From positions 1,032,589 through 1,096,588 of the forward strand of contig CYUH01000015.1 in assembly GCA_001403755.1 (NCBI GenBank): DNA of 64,000 bases, read 5' to 3'. The stretch comes from Chryseobacterium senegalense (GTDB taxonomy: Bacteria > Bacteroidota > Bacteroidia > Flavobacteriales > Weeksellaceae). The notes under the pieces are model-generated. The model ran no database searches. It was not told the origin of the DNA and saw only the letters and a program-made list of their open reading frames with translations. The translations under genes and the position numbers were made by a program. Within the stretch, counting starts at the first letter, position 1; each line of letters starts with the position of its first letter. Of the stretch, positions 28,171 through 36,147 are shown piece by piece.

Positions 28171-28821
28171 TTAACTAGCGGATATTTCAAGAATTTCATC
28201 AATGTTAGAGCGTTTATACTCAGAGTAAACATGCGAGTGAAAATCATTCAGCTTTCTGAGTAATTCCAAAAGTTCGGCTTTTTCATTATTTTCGAGTTTT
28301 CCGGCAAGAATTCGCGACGTCATATTCACTTTTTCAACGGAACGGTTGAAATAATCTTCACCTTTTTCGGTGAGGTTCAAACGCTTACTTCTTTTATCTT
28401 CGCCGTCGTTCTTTTCTTTAACTAATCCATATTCCAGAAGACGCTTGATGATTTGAGTTCCGGTTTGTTTTTCGTGACCGTTTCTTTCGATTAACTGAAT
28501 TTTAGTCAGATTCGGTTCGTCCTTCAATCGGTAAAGGTAGGTGAATTCTTCATTGGCCAATTCAGGGAAATCATTCAAGCCCTTTCTAATCAATTGTCTG
28601 GAATATCGTCCCAAAAGCAGAACCTGTTTGCAGATTTCATTTTCTGTAAAAGAAACCTGATGCTGTTCATTTTTAAAAAGTTTGGTTGGGCTCTCTTTTC
28701 GGTATTTTTTATCATTCAGCCAAAGACGGAAATCCTCAACATTAGAGTGAGATTTATAAGCTTCGGAATTTTCAAATTCTTTAACCTGATGAAGCAGATC
28801 AATGAAAAAATCAGTATTCAT
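28171..28821 (-). CDS. MarR-family transcriptional regulator
   Basis: A 216-residue protein with a MarR winged helix in the middle: FTYLYRLKDEPNLTKIQLIE, then the recognition helix near TGTQIIKRLLEYGLVKEK, and the wing with EDKRSKRLNLTEKG. The N-terminal 70 residues are an extra acidic/helical extension that probably contributes to dimerisation. It is the last gene of the minus-strand light/stress island, 99 bases beyond the SDR gene. MarR proteins commonly repress adjacent genes in response to small phenolic or oxidising ligands, but the target here is not shown. No palindromic operator was identified with confidence. Confidence 0.87.
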   Translation of the reverse strand: MNTDFFIDLLHQVKEFENSEAYKSHSNVEDFRLWLNDKKYRKESPTKLFKNEQHQVSFTENEICKQVLLLGRYSRQLIRKGLNDFPELANEEFTYLYRLKDEPNLTKIQLIERNGHEKQTGTQIIKRLLEYGLVKEKNDGEDKRSKRLNLTEKGEDYFNRSVEKVNMTSRILAGKLENNEKAELLELLRKLNDFHSHVYSEYKRSNIDEILEISAS

Positions 28822-28873
28822 AGCGCAAATTTAATCTAAGTATTTTAAATATTTTTTATAATCTAATAAAGAG

Positions 28874-28897
28874 GTTGAAGGATCTAAACCCTTCAAC
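28874..28897. repeat. Inverted repeat between MarR and SDR genes
   Basis: GTTGAAGG and CCTTCAAC form an 8-bp perfect inverted repeat with an 8-base loop. Related CCAACTCTCAAACCCTCCAAC sequence follows. It resembles intergenic REP-like hairpins of flavobacteria and is not followed by a T run. Confidence 0.5.
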
Positions 28898-28920
28898 GCT
28901 CCAACTCTCAAACCCTCCAA

Positions 28921-29619
28921 CTAAAGCTTAACACTTCCCATTCCGCCATCAATTCCAAAAATCTGCCCTGTGATCCACGACGATTTATCTGAAACGAGGA
29001 AAGCCGTCATTTCCCCAATTTCTTCAGCCGTTCCCACTCTTTGTAACGGATGTCTTTTCGCGGAAGCTTCTCTTTTCTCAGGTGTTGCTAAAAGCTGTGA
29101 TGCCAGATTCGTGTCCGTTAAAGAAGGTGCAATGGCATTAACCCTGATTTTTTGAGCCGAAAATTCTGCCGCCAGACTTTTTGTAAGACCTTCCACCGCA
29201 TTTTTGCTCGCAGCAATCGAAGCGTGAAAAGGCATTCCCAGTTTTGTCGCCACGGAACTGAAAAGCACAACGGACGCACTTTCCGACTTTTTAAGATTTG
29301 GCAACAGTTTCTGAATCATTTTTACCGCTCCCAAAACATTGATCTCAAAATCATTCTTAAAATCATCCACAGAAAGTCGATTAAAAGGTTTTAAATTAAT
29401 GCTTCCCGGTGCATAAACCAGCCCGTCCACGACTTCCGGAAAACTGATTTCATCTAAGTTTCCCGAAAGAATATCCATGGTGTGGAATTCAATATTCGGA
29501 TGATTCAATTCAGGATTTTCCGTTCTGGAAATTCCGATAATTTTGTTTTGTTCTGCAAGAATTTTTGCTGTTGCTAATCCGATTCCCTTTCCGCAACCGA
29601 TGATGACGATATTTTTCAT
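28921..29619 (-). CDS. SDR-family oxidoreductase without the catalytic Tyr
   Basis: A 232-residue short-chain dehydrogenase/reductase fold. The NAD(P) motif appears as IIGCGKGIG, the structural Asn as INVLGAVK, and the Ser as LFSSVATKLG. At the YxxxK site the sequence is SIAASKNAVEGLT, so the Tyr four residues before Lys is Ile. The C-terminal IAPSLTDTNLA loop is typical of the family. I recall related SDRs in Bacteroidetes and Proteobacteria with the same change, so it is probably a subfamily property rather than a mutation. It ends 7 bases from the DUF2805 gene in the same direction, which suggests one operon with the photolyase genes. Confidence 0.87.
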   Translation of the reverse strand: MKNIVIIGCGKGIGLATAKILAEQNKIIGISRTENPELNHPNIEFHTMDILSGNLDEISFPEVVDGLVYAPGSINLKPFNRLSVDDFKNDFEINVLGAVKMIQKLLPNLKKSESASVVLFSSVATKLGMPFHASIAASKNAVEGLTKSLAAEFSAQKIRVNAIAPSLTDTNLASQLLATPEKREASAKRHPLQRVGTAEEIGEMTAFLVSDKSSWITGQIFGIDGGMGSVKL

Positions 29620-29626
29620 AATGAAT

Positions 29627-29908
29627 TTATCTTTTAGAAATTTTATTATTGCTGATCACTCTTTGTCTGCTGCATTTAAAGCGGTTAATTTCTTCGCTTC
29701 TCTTTTTCAGATGTTTCTGGCTCACTCCCGAATTCACTCTTTTTCTCCAAAGTTTGAAACTCGATTCTTTCAGTTCCGAACGCATCAGTTCAATCACTTC
29801 CGATTCGCTGATTCCGAACTGAAATTGAATGGCTTCAAAAGGCGTTCGGTCTTCCCACGCCATTTCAATGATTCTGTCGATTTGTTCTATGTTGAGGTTT
29901 TTGTTCAT
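29627..29908 (-). CDS. DUF2805 (TIGR03643) family protein
   Basis: A 93-residue basic protein of the DUF2805/TIGR03643 family, of unknown function. The conserved core is AWEDRTPFEAIQFQFGISES followed by LMRSELKESSF and WRKRVNSG. The pattern resembles a small helix-turn-helix-like fold with a basic tail. The ATG at 29908 (MNKNLNIEQID) was chosen over an upstream in-frame start. In marine and soil Bacteroidetes and Proteobacteria this family is often found beside cryptochrome/photolyase genes, as here. It is followed 7 bases later by the SDR gene. Confidence 0.85.
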   Translation of the reverse strand: MNKNLNIEQIDRIIEMAWEDRTPFEAIQFQFGISESEVIELMRSELKESSFKLWRKRVNSGVSQKHLKKRSEEINRFKCSRQRVISNNKISKR

Positions 29909-29973
29909 TTTTAATTTTGATGAATATTCTATCAATTGCGTCGGGCTTTATTCAAAAACTATTTTTAAGTTTA

Positions 29974-30023
29974 GGCTAAAGCCAAACATTTTATTTCTTT
30001 TTGCCAACGGGTTAAAACCCGTT
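29974..30023. repeat. REP-like double hairpin
   Basis: Two short perfect inverted repeats lie in the gap between DUF2805 and the photolyase-related gene: GGCT-AA-AGCC at 29974-29983 and AACGGGTT-AA-AACCCGTT at 30006-30023, the latter flanked by CC...CCTGTTG. They look like the dispersed intergenic hairpins of Chryseobacterium-type genomes. Confidence 0.6.
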
Positions 30024-30057
30024 CCTGTTGACATTTGATTCCTTTATGTTTAAAAAA

Positions 30058-31536
30058 TCATCTTAAATTTTCAATAACTTCCTTTGCTGCTTTAAAATGC
30101 TGTTTTCGTTTCTCTTCCGGCATTTTCTCCAGTGTTCTCAGCATCATTCCCAATCTTGGATTTTTAGCAAAAAATTCTTTGTTGTCATTAATAAAATTCC
30201 AAAACAGCGCATCCCATTTTTCATTCCATTCTCCATCAGCAAAATCACTCATTTTTTTAATATAATTGCTTCCGCTGATGTACGGTTTCGTACTCATCTT
30301 CCCGCCGTCCGAAAAACTGCTCATTCCATACACATTCGGAACCATTACCCAATCGTAGGAATCGATAAACATTTCCATAAACCATTGATACACTTCGTCT
30401 GGATTGAACTGAGCAAGATTCATAAAATTGGCAAAAATCATCAGTCGTTCGATGTGATGCGCATACCCGGTTTTCAGGATTTTCTGAAGCGAACTGTCAA
30501 TGGGGCGGATTCCTGTTTTGGCGGTGTAAAATGATTCCGGAAGTTTTTTGTCGTGTTTCCAATAATTTTTATTCCTCTGATACGTTCCCTGATACACATA
30601 AACCCCACGCACAAATTCGCGCCAACCCAAAATCTGGCGGACAAAACCTTCCAGAGAATTCACTGGAATATCGTTTTCTTCTGCAAATGCAATCGCTTTT
30701 TCCAGCACATATTCAGGTGTTAAAAGTCCGACATTCATGAGCGGAGAAAGCACGCTGTGATGTAGAAAATGTTCCTTTTCCACGATGCTGTCCTCGTAAA
30801 CGCCAAATTCCAGAAAACGGTTTTCCAGAAACTGTTCGAGCCATTGTTTGGCTTCCTTAAAAGTAGTCGGGTAGAGCTGTTCATCCGTAAGCGTTCCGTA
30901 ATTCTTGGCGAAATGTTTTTCGGTGTAATCTTTTGCTTCCTCGTAAAATTCATTGTTTTTTGGGAAATGAATGGCAGGTGCTTTTTTATTTTTCGGATAT
31001 TTTTTTCGGTTTTCGGTGTCGTAGGTCCATTTCCCGCCCAACGGTTTTCCGGCTTTCATTAGAATATTTCGGGTGATTCTCTGCTGTTTGTAAAAATCAG
31101 TTTGATGATAGGCTTTTTTACCTTTAAAATAATTTTTCAGATCTTCTTTGGTATTGATGAAAAGCGGACTGTCTAAAATTTCGAGTTCTAATGTGGTTTC
31201 CTTTAATCTTTTTTCCAGCCAATTGTCGCAAGCATCCGTTGTTTTTATCGTTTTAAAGCTTTCTTTTTCAAGGTTTTGAATTAAATTTCGGATGTCGCTG
31301 AATTTCGATGAACTTTCAATATATTCAACCTCGAAACCTTCCTTTTTTAGTTCACTTTCATAAAATTTCATCGTTGCGCGGTGAAAGGCAATCTTTTGTT
31401 TATGAAAAGAATATTGCTTGAAAAACAGAAATTCTTCCACCAAAAACACAGGCTGACTTTTATCCAGATGATTCATATCCTCAAAAAGCTGATGCGGAAA
31501 AATTAATTGGGCAGTATGTTTCAGTGTTTTAGCCAT
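30058..31536 (-). CDS. Cryptochrome/photolyase-related protein (FeS-BCP family) lacking Fe-S cysteines
   Basis: A 492-residue member of the deoxyribodipyrimidine photolyase-related family (prokaryotic 6-4 photolyase/FeS-BCP, PhrB-like). Typical features are the N-terminal LIFPHQLFEDM, the EGFVRQILGWREFVRG segment, AHHIERLMIFANF, and the FAD-site YDWVMVPNVYGMSSFSDGG with KPYISGSNYI. Well-studied members bind a [4Fe-4S] cluster with four Cys in the C-terminal domain. Here the only Cys in the protein is C103, and the CxxC-containing loop after KMSDF is replaced by a short acidic stretch. The start overlaps the end of cry-DASH by 16 bases, so they are cotranscribed. It may repair 6-4 photoproducts or act as a photoreceptor. 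Confidence 0.9.
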   Translation of the reverse strand: MAKTLKHTAQLIFPHQLFEDMNHLDKSQPVFLVEEFLFFKQYSFHKQKIAFHRATMKFYESELKKEGFEVEYIESSSKFSDIRNLIQNLEKESFKTIKTTDACDNWLEKRLKETTLELEILDSPLFINTKEDLKNYFKGKKAYHQTDFYKQQRITRNILMKAGKPLGGKWTYDTENRKKYPKNKKAPAIHFPKNNEFYEEAKDYTEKHFAKNYGTLTDEQLYPTTFKEAKQWLEQFLENRFLEFGVYEDSIVEKEHFLHHSVLSPLMNVGLLTPEYVLEKAIAFAEENDIPVNSLEGFVRQILGWREFVRGVYVYQGTYQRNKNYWKHDKKLPESFYTAKTGIRPIDSSLQKILKTGYAHHIERLMIFANFMNLAQFNPDEVYQWFMEMFIDSYDWVMVPNVYGMSSFSDGGKMSTKPYISGSNYIKKMSDFADGEWNEKWDALFWNFINDNKEFFAKNPRLGMMLRTLEKMPEEKRKQHFKAAKEVIENLR

Positions 31537-32819
31537 AATTTTCTAAATTCCTCGTTAGCATCATACATTTCTGCCTGTTTTTCAGGGTTAAAAGTCCGGT
31601 CACGATTATCATTTCCGACTCCGGCGAGATACATCCAGTTGCCGTAATTGCTGTGAACATCATAATCGATCAGCATTTCCTCAAAGTACGCCGCTCCGAT
31701 TCTCCAATCCTGTTTCAGAATTTTGCAGAAATACGAAGCTACATTTTGGCGACCGCGATTGCTCATCCAGCCTGTATTTTTCAGTTCGAGCATATTGGCA
31801 TTCACGAAATCGGAATCCGTTTCACCATCCTTCCATCTTTGAATGAATGTATTATTGTTTTCAGCGAAATATTTTTGATGATTAATTCCGCTTTTCCAGA
31901 AAATCAAGTCTTTGTACTGTAAAGAAACATATCTGAAAAAATCCCGCCAAAGCAATTCAAAAATCAGCCAGTAAGTCGAATCATTGGCTCCGAATTCCTC
32001 TTCATATTTTTTTATTTCGTGGTAAATGGTTATCGCAGAAAGACTTCCATCCGACAGCCAAGCCGAAAATTTTGAACTGTAATCTGTTCCGACCAAACCG
32101 TTTCGGGTCTGTTTGTACTGACTCAGATTTTGAGTTTCCCACAAATAATGCTGCAATCTTTTTAATGCTTCATTTTCTCCGCCCGAAAAAGGAAAAGCTG
32201 TTCTTTCATCCGTTTCAAAATTTTCAAAACCGAACGATTTTAACGAAATGGTATCGCTTTTAAAATGAATTTCCGATTTATCGTACACCAAATCTTCCGA
32301 TTGAAATTCAGGGCGAATCAGCAGATTTTTTTCAATTTTCTGCCGGAACGCGGTAAAAAGCATCGGAATCTTATCCAAAGTCTTTAAAACAAAAAATGGA
32401 TGAACCAGAAACTGAGAATACGACTTTTCCCAAATGGCAGCTGGAATTGCTTTTTCAATTTTACCTTGTAAGTCAACTTCGTCTTTTGTCCATTCATCCT
32501 GACAAAAAATCTTCACGATTTCAAATTTCTCGGAAATTTCTCTGAAAACATCTTCCGTGTTGCCGTATTTAACTGAAAAAGGAATCTTCTGTTTCGCTAA
32601 ATTGTGTCTTAAGTTTTCAACACTTTCCAGCAAAAATTTTGCACGGTATTTTCCAATTTTTCTCAAACCCGATTGTTTTTGAGTATAAAATTCAGCGTCA
32701 AAAACATATAGTGCAAGAAAAGGCAACTCTTCCTGCATTGCATTGTATAAGGACTCTGAATCTCTCGTTCTCAAATCTTTGGTGAACCAGAGGATGTTGA
32801 TTTTTTGTTTTTCCGGCAT
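31521..32819 (-). CDS. Cryptochrome DASH
   Basis: A 432-residue photolyase/cryptochrome of the DASH type, which binds FAD and usually an MTHF antenna and repairs single-stranded pyrimidine dimers. It begins [20 protein letters not shown], the antenna-domain signature. The FAD domain includes [12 protein letters not shown], the [20 protein letters not shown] segment, and [20 protein letters not shown]. An in-frame ATG at 32861 would add 14 residues, but those bases also encode the DUF2256 protein in another frame, so the 32819 ATG is preferred. It lies in an overlapping minus-strand run DUF2256-cry-photolyase, consistent with coordinated expression under light. Confidence 0.93.
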   Translation of the reverse strand: MPEKQKINILWFTKDLRTRDSESLYNAMQEELPFLALYVFDAEFYTQKQSGLRKIGKYRAKFLLESVENLRHNLAKQKIPFSVKYGNTEDVFREISEKFEIVKIFCQDEWTKDEVDLQGKIEKAIPAAIWEKSYSQFLVHPFFVLKTLDKIPMLFTAFRQKIEKNLLIRPEFQSEDLVYDKSEIHFKSDTISLKSFGFENFETDERTAFPFSGGENEALKRLQHYLWETQNLSQYKQTRNGLVGTDYSSKFSAWLSDGSLSAITIYHEIKKYEEEFGANDSTYWLIFELLWRDFFRYVSLQYKDLIFWKSGINHQKYFAENNNTFIQRWKDGETDSDFVNANMLELKNTGWMSNRGRQNVASYFCKILKQDWRIGAAYFEEMLIDYDVHSNYGNWMYLAGVGNDNRDRTFNPEKQAEMYDANEEFRKLWLKH

Positions 32820-32926
32820 CTTTCGCTGCAATATTTTACTTCGTCCCAGTTTTTTTTCCATTTTTTCCGCCAGTTGAAAGGCAGTCCGCAGACTTCACAG
32901 ATTTTGGAAGGTAATCCTGAAGGCAT
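32771..32926 (-). CDS. DUF2256 small zinc-binding protein
   Basis: A 51-residue protein beginning [19 protein letters not shown] with Cys10, Cys13, Cys33 and Cys37 in a CxxC...CxxxC zinc-ribbon pattern, and the conserved WRKKW and [10 protein letters not shown] segments. This is the DUF2256 family, which is regularly found directly upstream of cry-DASH genes. It starts 3 bases after the ABC1 kinase stop and overlaps the cry-DASH start by 49 bases in a different frame, so it is easily missed by automatic gene calling. Function is unknown; a helper role for the adjacent cryptochrome is inferred from position. Confidence 0.85.
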   Translation of the reverse strand: MPSGLPSKICEVCGLPFNWRKKWKKNWDEVKYCSERCRKNKKSTSSGSPKI

Positions 32927-32929
32927 TCA

Positions 32930-34249
32930 TTAAGAAATTATAAAATTTTTAAAATGATTAATGGCTACATCTTTCGCTTTAAGATCATGCATCATATTAT
33001 ACAATCCGAAAAATGTACGGTTCAGGTAAATAAAATGTCGGGAACCGCGGTTGGTATTCATTCCTTTCATATCACTCGCTTTCGCATACTTCTGTCCCAG
33101 ATCGGCAATTTCCTGAAAGAAAGACTCATCAGAAAAGTCAAATTTTTCCTGATTAAATGGTCTCGTAAACAATTCCAGTAATTCGTAGAATAATTTGGCA
33201 AAAAACTCTTTTTCTTTTTCTGAATCTTCTGTCCGAAGAATCTCCAAGGTGAATAATTTCTCACGGAAAATTTCAGGATTTTTCAGATTTTCTTCTTTGG
33301 CCAGTTCGAAATACGGAATGTAGAAATCTTCCGGAATCTCTTTGATACAGCCAAAATCAATGACCAATAATTCATTATTTTCCGAAATCAGGAAATTTCC
33401 CGGATGCGGATCGGCGTGAACTTTTTTCAGAATATGCATCTGATACATATAAAAATCCCAAAGTGTCTGTCCAATTTTATTCAAATCCTCCTGAGAATTC
33501 TGTTTTTTGGTAAATTCCGAAAAATGAATTCCCGACATCCAGTCCATTGTGATGATTTTCTCAGACGAATATTCCGGATAATAGTGAGGGAATTTCACAT
33601 TCGGAAGATGACTGCATTCTTCAGCAAAATGCTGACTTCGTTTCAGTTCCAGATTATAGTCAGTTTCTTCAAACAATTTGTCTTCCACTTCCTGAAAATA
33701 AGATTCCGAACCTTCTTGTTTGATGTTGAACATTTTCATAGCAATCGGTTTTACCATTTTCAGGTCGCTCGAAATGCTTTCTCTTACACCGGGATATTGT
33801 ATTTTCACCGCCAGTTTTTTGCCGTCTTTTTTTGCAGTATGAACCTGTCCGATACTCGCGGCATTTACCGATTCGGCGGAAAATTCATCAAAAATATCTT
33901 CCGGATTTTTCCCGAAATATTTTCTGAAGGTTTTCTTCACCAAAGCACCCGACAAAGGCGGAACGGAAAACTGCGAAAGTGAGAACTTTTCTACATATTC
34001 CACCGGAAGAATATTTTTTTCCATACTCAGCATTTGGGCAACTTTCAGCGCAGAACCTTTTAATTCTTTTAACGAATCGTAAATGTCTGCAGCATTGTCT
34101 TCGTTCAGAATTTTTCGTGCCTCATCTTCATCTTTCGTGATTTTGTTTCCGTAATATTTCAGGTAGTTGACACCGACTTTTGCTCCCGCTTTAAGCAGAC
34201 TGCTTGTCCGTTCAATTTTTCCTGTAGGAATTTTATCTAATGTTTTCAT
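32930..34249 (-). CDS. ABC1/UbiB-family atypical kinase
   Basis: A 439-residue protein of the ABC1 (AarF/UbiB/COQ8) atypical kinase family. The N-terminal signature helix reads ELKGSALKVAQMLSME, where the canonical KxGQ motif is KVAQ. The Ala-rich nucleotide loop is in NAASIGQVH, followed by VKIQYPGV. The catalytic loop is HADPHPGNF and the metal Asp is in VIDFGCIKE. Family members support isoprenoid lipid or quinone metabolism and stress tolerance. In flavobacteria this gene commonly accompanies photolyase and carotenoid genes. It sits between REP-like hairpins and the DUF2256 gene, on the same strand and with only 3 bases to the latter. Confidence 0.9.
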   Translation of the reverse strand: MKTLDKIPTGKIERTSSLLKAGAKVGVNYLKYYGNKITKDEDEARKILNEDNAADIYDSLKELKGSALKVAQMLSMEKNILPVEYVEKFSLSQFSVPPLSGALVKKTFRKYFGKNPEDIFDEFSAESVNAASIGQVHTAKKDGKKLAVKIQYPGVRESISSDLKMVKPIAMKMFNIKQEGSESYFQEVEDKLFEETDYNLELKRSQHFAEECSHLPNVKFPHYYPEYSSEKIITMDWMSGIHFSEFTKKQNSQEDLNKIGQTLWDFYMYQMHILKKVHADPHPGNFLISENNELLVIDFGCIKEIPEDFYIPYFELAKEENLKNPEIFREKLFTLEILRTEDSEKEKEFFAKLFYELLELFTRPFNQEKFDFSDESFFQEIADLGQKYAKASDMKGMNTNRGSRHFIYLNRTFFGLYNMMHDLKAKDVAINHFKNFIIS

Positions 34250-34361
34250 TTTTAAATTTTGTCTGTCAAATGATTTTAACGCAATGTCGCAATGACTTTT
34301 AATTGCTAATTGTTTTAAGTTCGCGGTGCTTCGAAAAGCTCATCATAACTATTTATTTCTT

Positions 34362-34536
34362 AAGCTCCTTTGGGAGCTTTATCTGTGTAGAAAAAGAATT
34401 TATTTTCCATTTTGAGGCACTGCGTAGGAGTGCTATTTTTAATTCATCTTTTAAATTTCAGATTGAACTCCTACGGAGTTCTCTTTAACACAATTATTCG
34501 TAATTTCTACGCAGATTCCGCACCTACGGAGCGGAA
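34362..34536. repeat. Cluster of four REP-like hairpins
   Basis: Four short inverted repeats with related cores: AAGCTCC-TTTG-GGAGCTT (34362-34379), GCACT-GCGTAGG-AGTGC (34417-34433, core inverted), AACTCC-TAC-GGAGTT (34466-34480) and TTCCGC-...-GCGGAA with inner CC-TAC-GG (34516-34536). The shared centre is CTCCTACGGAG or its complement. None has a clean T run, so they are not simple terminators. They fill the intergenic space between the ABC1 kinase and TetR genes. Confidence 0.75.
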
Positions 34537-34612
34537 CACTCTCCCGTTTTCTCTTTAATTTTCGCAACTGAAGTACCTAATTCTGTTAAATTTAAATTTT
34601 GAATCGGCAAAT

Positions 34613-34703
34613 CTAGCAGCCCGACCTGAACGGAGCTCTTTTTGTAAGACTGGGAAAAGCATTGGCACAAAAAAGCGGGAGTGGAGGGCGGAAATAGCTG
34701 CCC
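34613..34703 (+). ncRNA. Flavo-1-like structured RNA candidate
   Basis: From memory of the Flavo-1 RNA motif of Bacteroidetes, the order of elements fits: an outer pairing of AGC-GCCC (34615-34622) with GGGC-GGAAATA-GCT (34686-34699), a TGAACGGAG stretch, a CTCTTTTTGT arm facing ACAAAAAAGCGGGAG, and an inner loop with GGGAAAAGC. A 79-codon minus-strand frame crosses it but its product has no protein-like pattern. No upstream promoter is evident. The exact boundaries and strand are estimates. Confidence 0.45.
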
Positions 34704-34759
34704 AAATAAATATTAGCTTATTACAAACCAAAAGCATTTGCCAATCGCTATTCATCAAC

Positions 34760-35413
34760 TCATTTAAAATTTTCCTTCCACAGAAATTTTCCAAGGTCGA
34801 AAACTTTTCTCAATGGCTCGTTGTCCATCAGTTCAAAACCCGTATCGACCGTTTTTTCGATGAAAATATCCGTTTTTTCAAAATCGGGAGAAGTGTCTTT
34901 TTTCCAAAAATCAATGGCGGAAACCAAATGGAGCCAAAGTGCTTCCTGTCTCGATTTTTCGTTGAATTTTCGGATGTCTTCTTTCGCTTTTTCAATCATT
35001 TCCCACTCGTTGAAATCGAGCGTGTTAACAAATAGTTTATGGGTTTCTCTAAGATTCTGAAGCTTTTTGATATTCTGGATTTTATTGCTTCCTAAAATAG
35101 ATAAAACTAAAGAACGGTTCATCGTCATATTTTCAAAGAAAATGTAATACACATTCAGGAGTTTTTCTTTAGTTGTTACTTCGCTCGAAGAATTCACTTC
35201 CGAAGCAAGTTCCAGAGATTTCGAGAAAAGATGATTCAATATTTCTCTTTCAATTTGCTCAAATCCTGAGAAATAGTGATAAAATTCTTTCTCCTCAAAA
35301 TTATTTTCTTTCGCAAAAAGATAAACGTTTTTCGGTTTTTCTCCGTGGTTCAGAAGATAATCTCCGTATAATTCAAATATTTTTTCCTGTGTGATATGGG
35401 CTTGTTCTTGCAT
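34760..35413 (-). CDS. TetR-family transcriptional regulator
   Basis: A 217-residue TetR-like regulator. The N-terminal helix-turn-helix region spans about residues 8-55 (ITQEKIFELYGDYLLNHG, then NVYLFAKENNFEEKEFYHYF), with the usual aromatic tail of the recognition helix. The C-terminal 150 residues form the all-helical ligand/dimer domain and include WLHLVSAIDFWKKD. It is divergent from ribA, sharing a 97-base promoter region, and lies at the upstream end of the minus-strand photolyase run, so it may control both. No palindrome could be confidently assigned as its operator. Confidence 0.85.
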   Translation of the reverse strand: MQEQAHITQEKIFELYGDYLLNHGEKPKNVYLFAKENNFEEKEFYHYFSGFEQIEREILNHLFSKSLELASEVNSSSEVTTKEKLLNVYYIFFENMTMNRSLVLSILGSNKIQNIKKLQNLRETHKLFVNTLDFNEWEMIEKAKEDIRKFNEKSRQEALWLHLVSAIDFWKKDTSPDFEKTDIFIEKTVDTGFELMDNEPLRKVFDLGKFLWKENFK

Positions 35414-35432
35414 AATAGAATTTATTTATGGA

Positions 35433-35481
35433 CAAATTTAGTAAATAATTTTACATTGCATTAAAATAAAGTATAAATTTG
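35433..35481. promoter_or_regulatory. Divergent promoter region between tetR-type gene and ribA
   Basis: Two TAAATTTG boxes point outwards: one on the minus strand at 35433-35440, 20 bases before the TetR-type ATG, and one on the plus strand at 35474-35481, 29 bases before the ribA ATG. A TTG at 35456-35458 is only 15 bases from the second box, so the -33 elements are not convincing. Confidence 0.4.
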
Positions 35482-35510
35482 TACTATATAAACCATTTAA
35501 TTTTTGAATT

Positions 35511-36101
35511 ATGTTGACAATACAGGCACAATCAAATATACCTACTGATTTTGGGATGTTTACTGTTTATGCATTTTCAGAACACGAAGAAGACTGGAAT
35601 CCGCACTTGGTTTGGGTGGCAGAAAGTACAGATTTCAGCAAAACAGTAAACGTGCGTTTTCACTCGGAGTGTATCACAGGCGAGATTTTTCATTCTAAAA
35701 AATGCGAATGCGGACAGCAATTGGATGCTGCAATGAAATATATGTCGGAAAACGGAGGAATGATTATTTACCTTCGGCAGGAAGGCAGAAATATCGGAAT
35801 CATCAATAAATTGAGAGCTTATGCGCTGCAGGAAAAAGGTTTTGATACCGTGGAAGCGAATTTAAAATTAGGTTTGCCCGCAGACGGGAGAAATTTTGAT
35901 GTAGCGGTGGAAATGCTTAAACTTCTGAATGTAAAGGAAATTAATCTGCTGACGAACAATCCTGATAAGCTTAAATCTCTGGAAAACAGCGGAATTATTC
36001 TGCATCACAGAGTTCCTTTGGAAATAGAATCAAATGACGTGAATGAAAGTTATCTTTCAAAAAAGAAAGATTTTTTCGGACATCTTTTAGAAAAGGTATA
36101 A
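35511..36101 (+). CDS. ribA: GTP cyclohydrolase II
   Basis: A 196-residue zinc enzyme that opens GTP to the pyrimidine precursor of riboflavin, formate and pyrophosphate. Zinc ligands C54, C65 and C67 are in HSECITGEIFHSKKCECG. The catalytic region is RQEGRNIGIINK, and LGLPADGRNFDVA and TNNPDKL carry conserved substrate contacts. It is stand-alone, without the RibB (DHBP synthase) domain usually fused in bifunctional forms. It lies next to photolyase-type FAD enzymes and regulators instead of other rib genes, which suggests a dedicated, stress-linked supply of flavin. No FMN riboswitch was seen in the short leader. Confidence 0.93.
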   Translation: MLTIQAQSNIPTDFGMFTVYAFSEHEEDWNPHLVWVAESTDFSKTVNVRFHSECITGEIFHSKKCECGQQLDAAMKYMSENGGMIIYLRQEGRNIGIINKLRAYALQEKGFDTVEANLKLGLPADGRNFDVAVEMLKLLNVKEINLLTNNPDKLKSLENSGIILHHRVPLEIESNDVNESYLSKKKDFFGHLLEKV

Positions 36102-36147
36102 TTTTCTCATTAACTGAAGTAATTTCCCCTTACCAAAATCCAAACTT

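Noticed and set aside
34555-34794. 79-residue protein on the minus strand
   Set aside because: The frame crosses the structured-RNA candidate and the end of the TetR-type gene and its product shows no protein-like pattern.
35482-35510. FMN riboswitch before ribA
   Set aside because: The leader is only about 30 bases and lacks the conserved riboswitch core.
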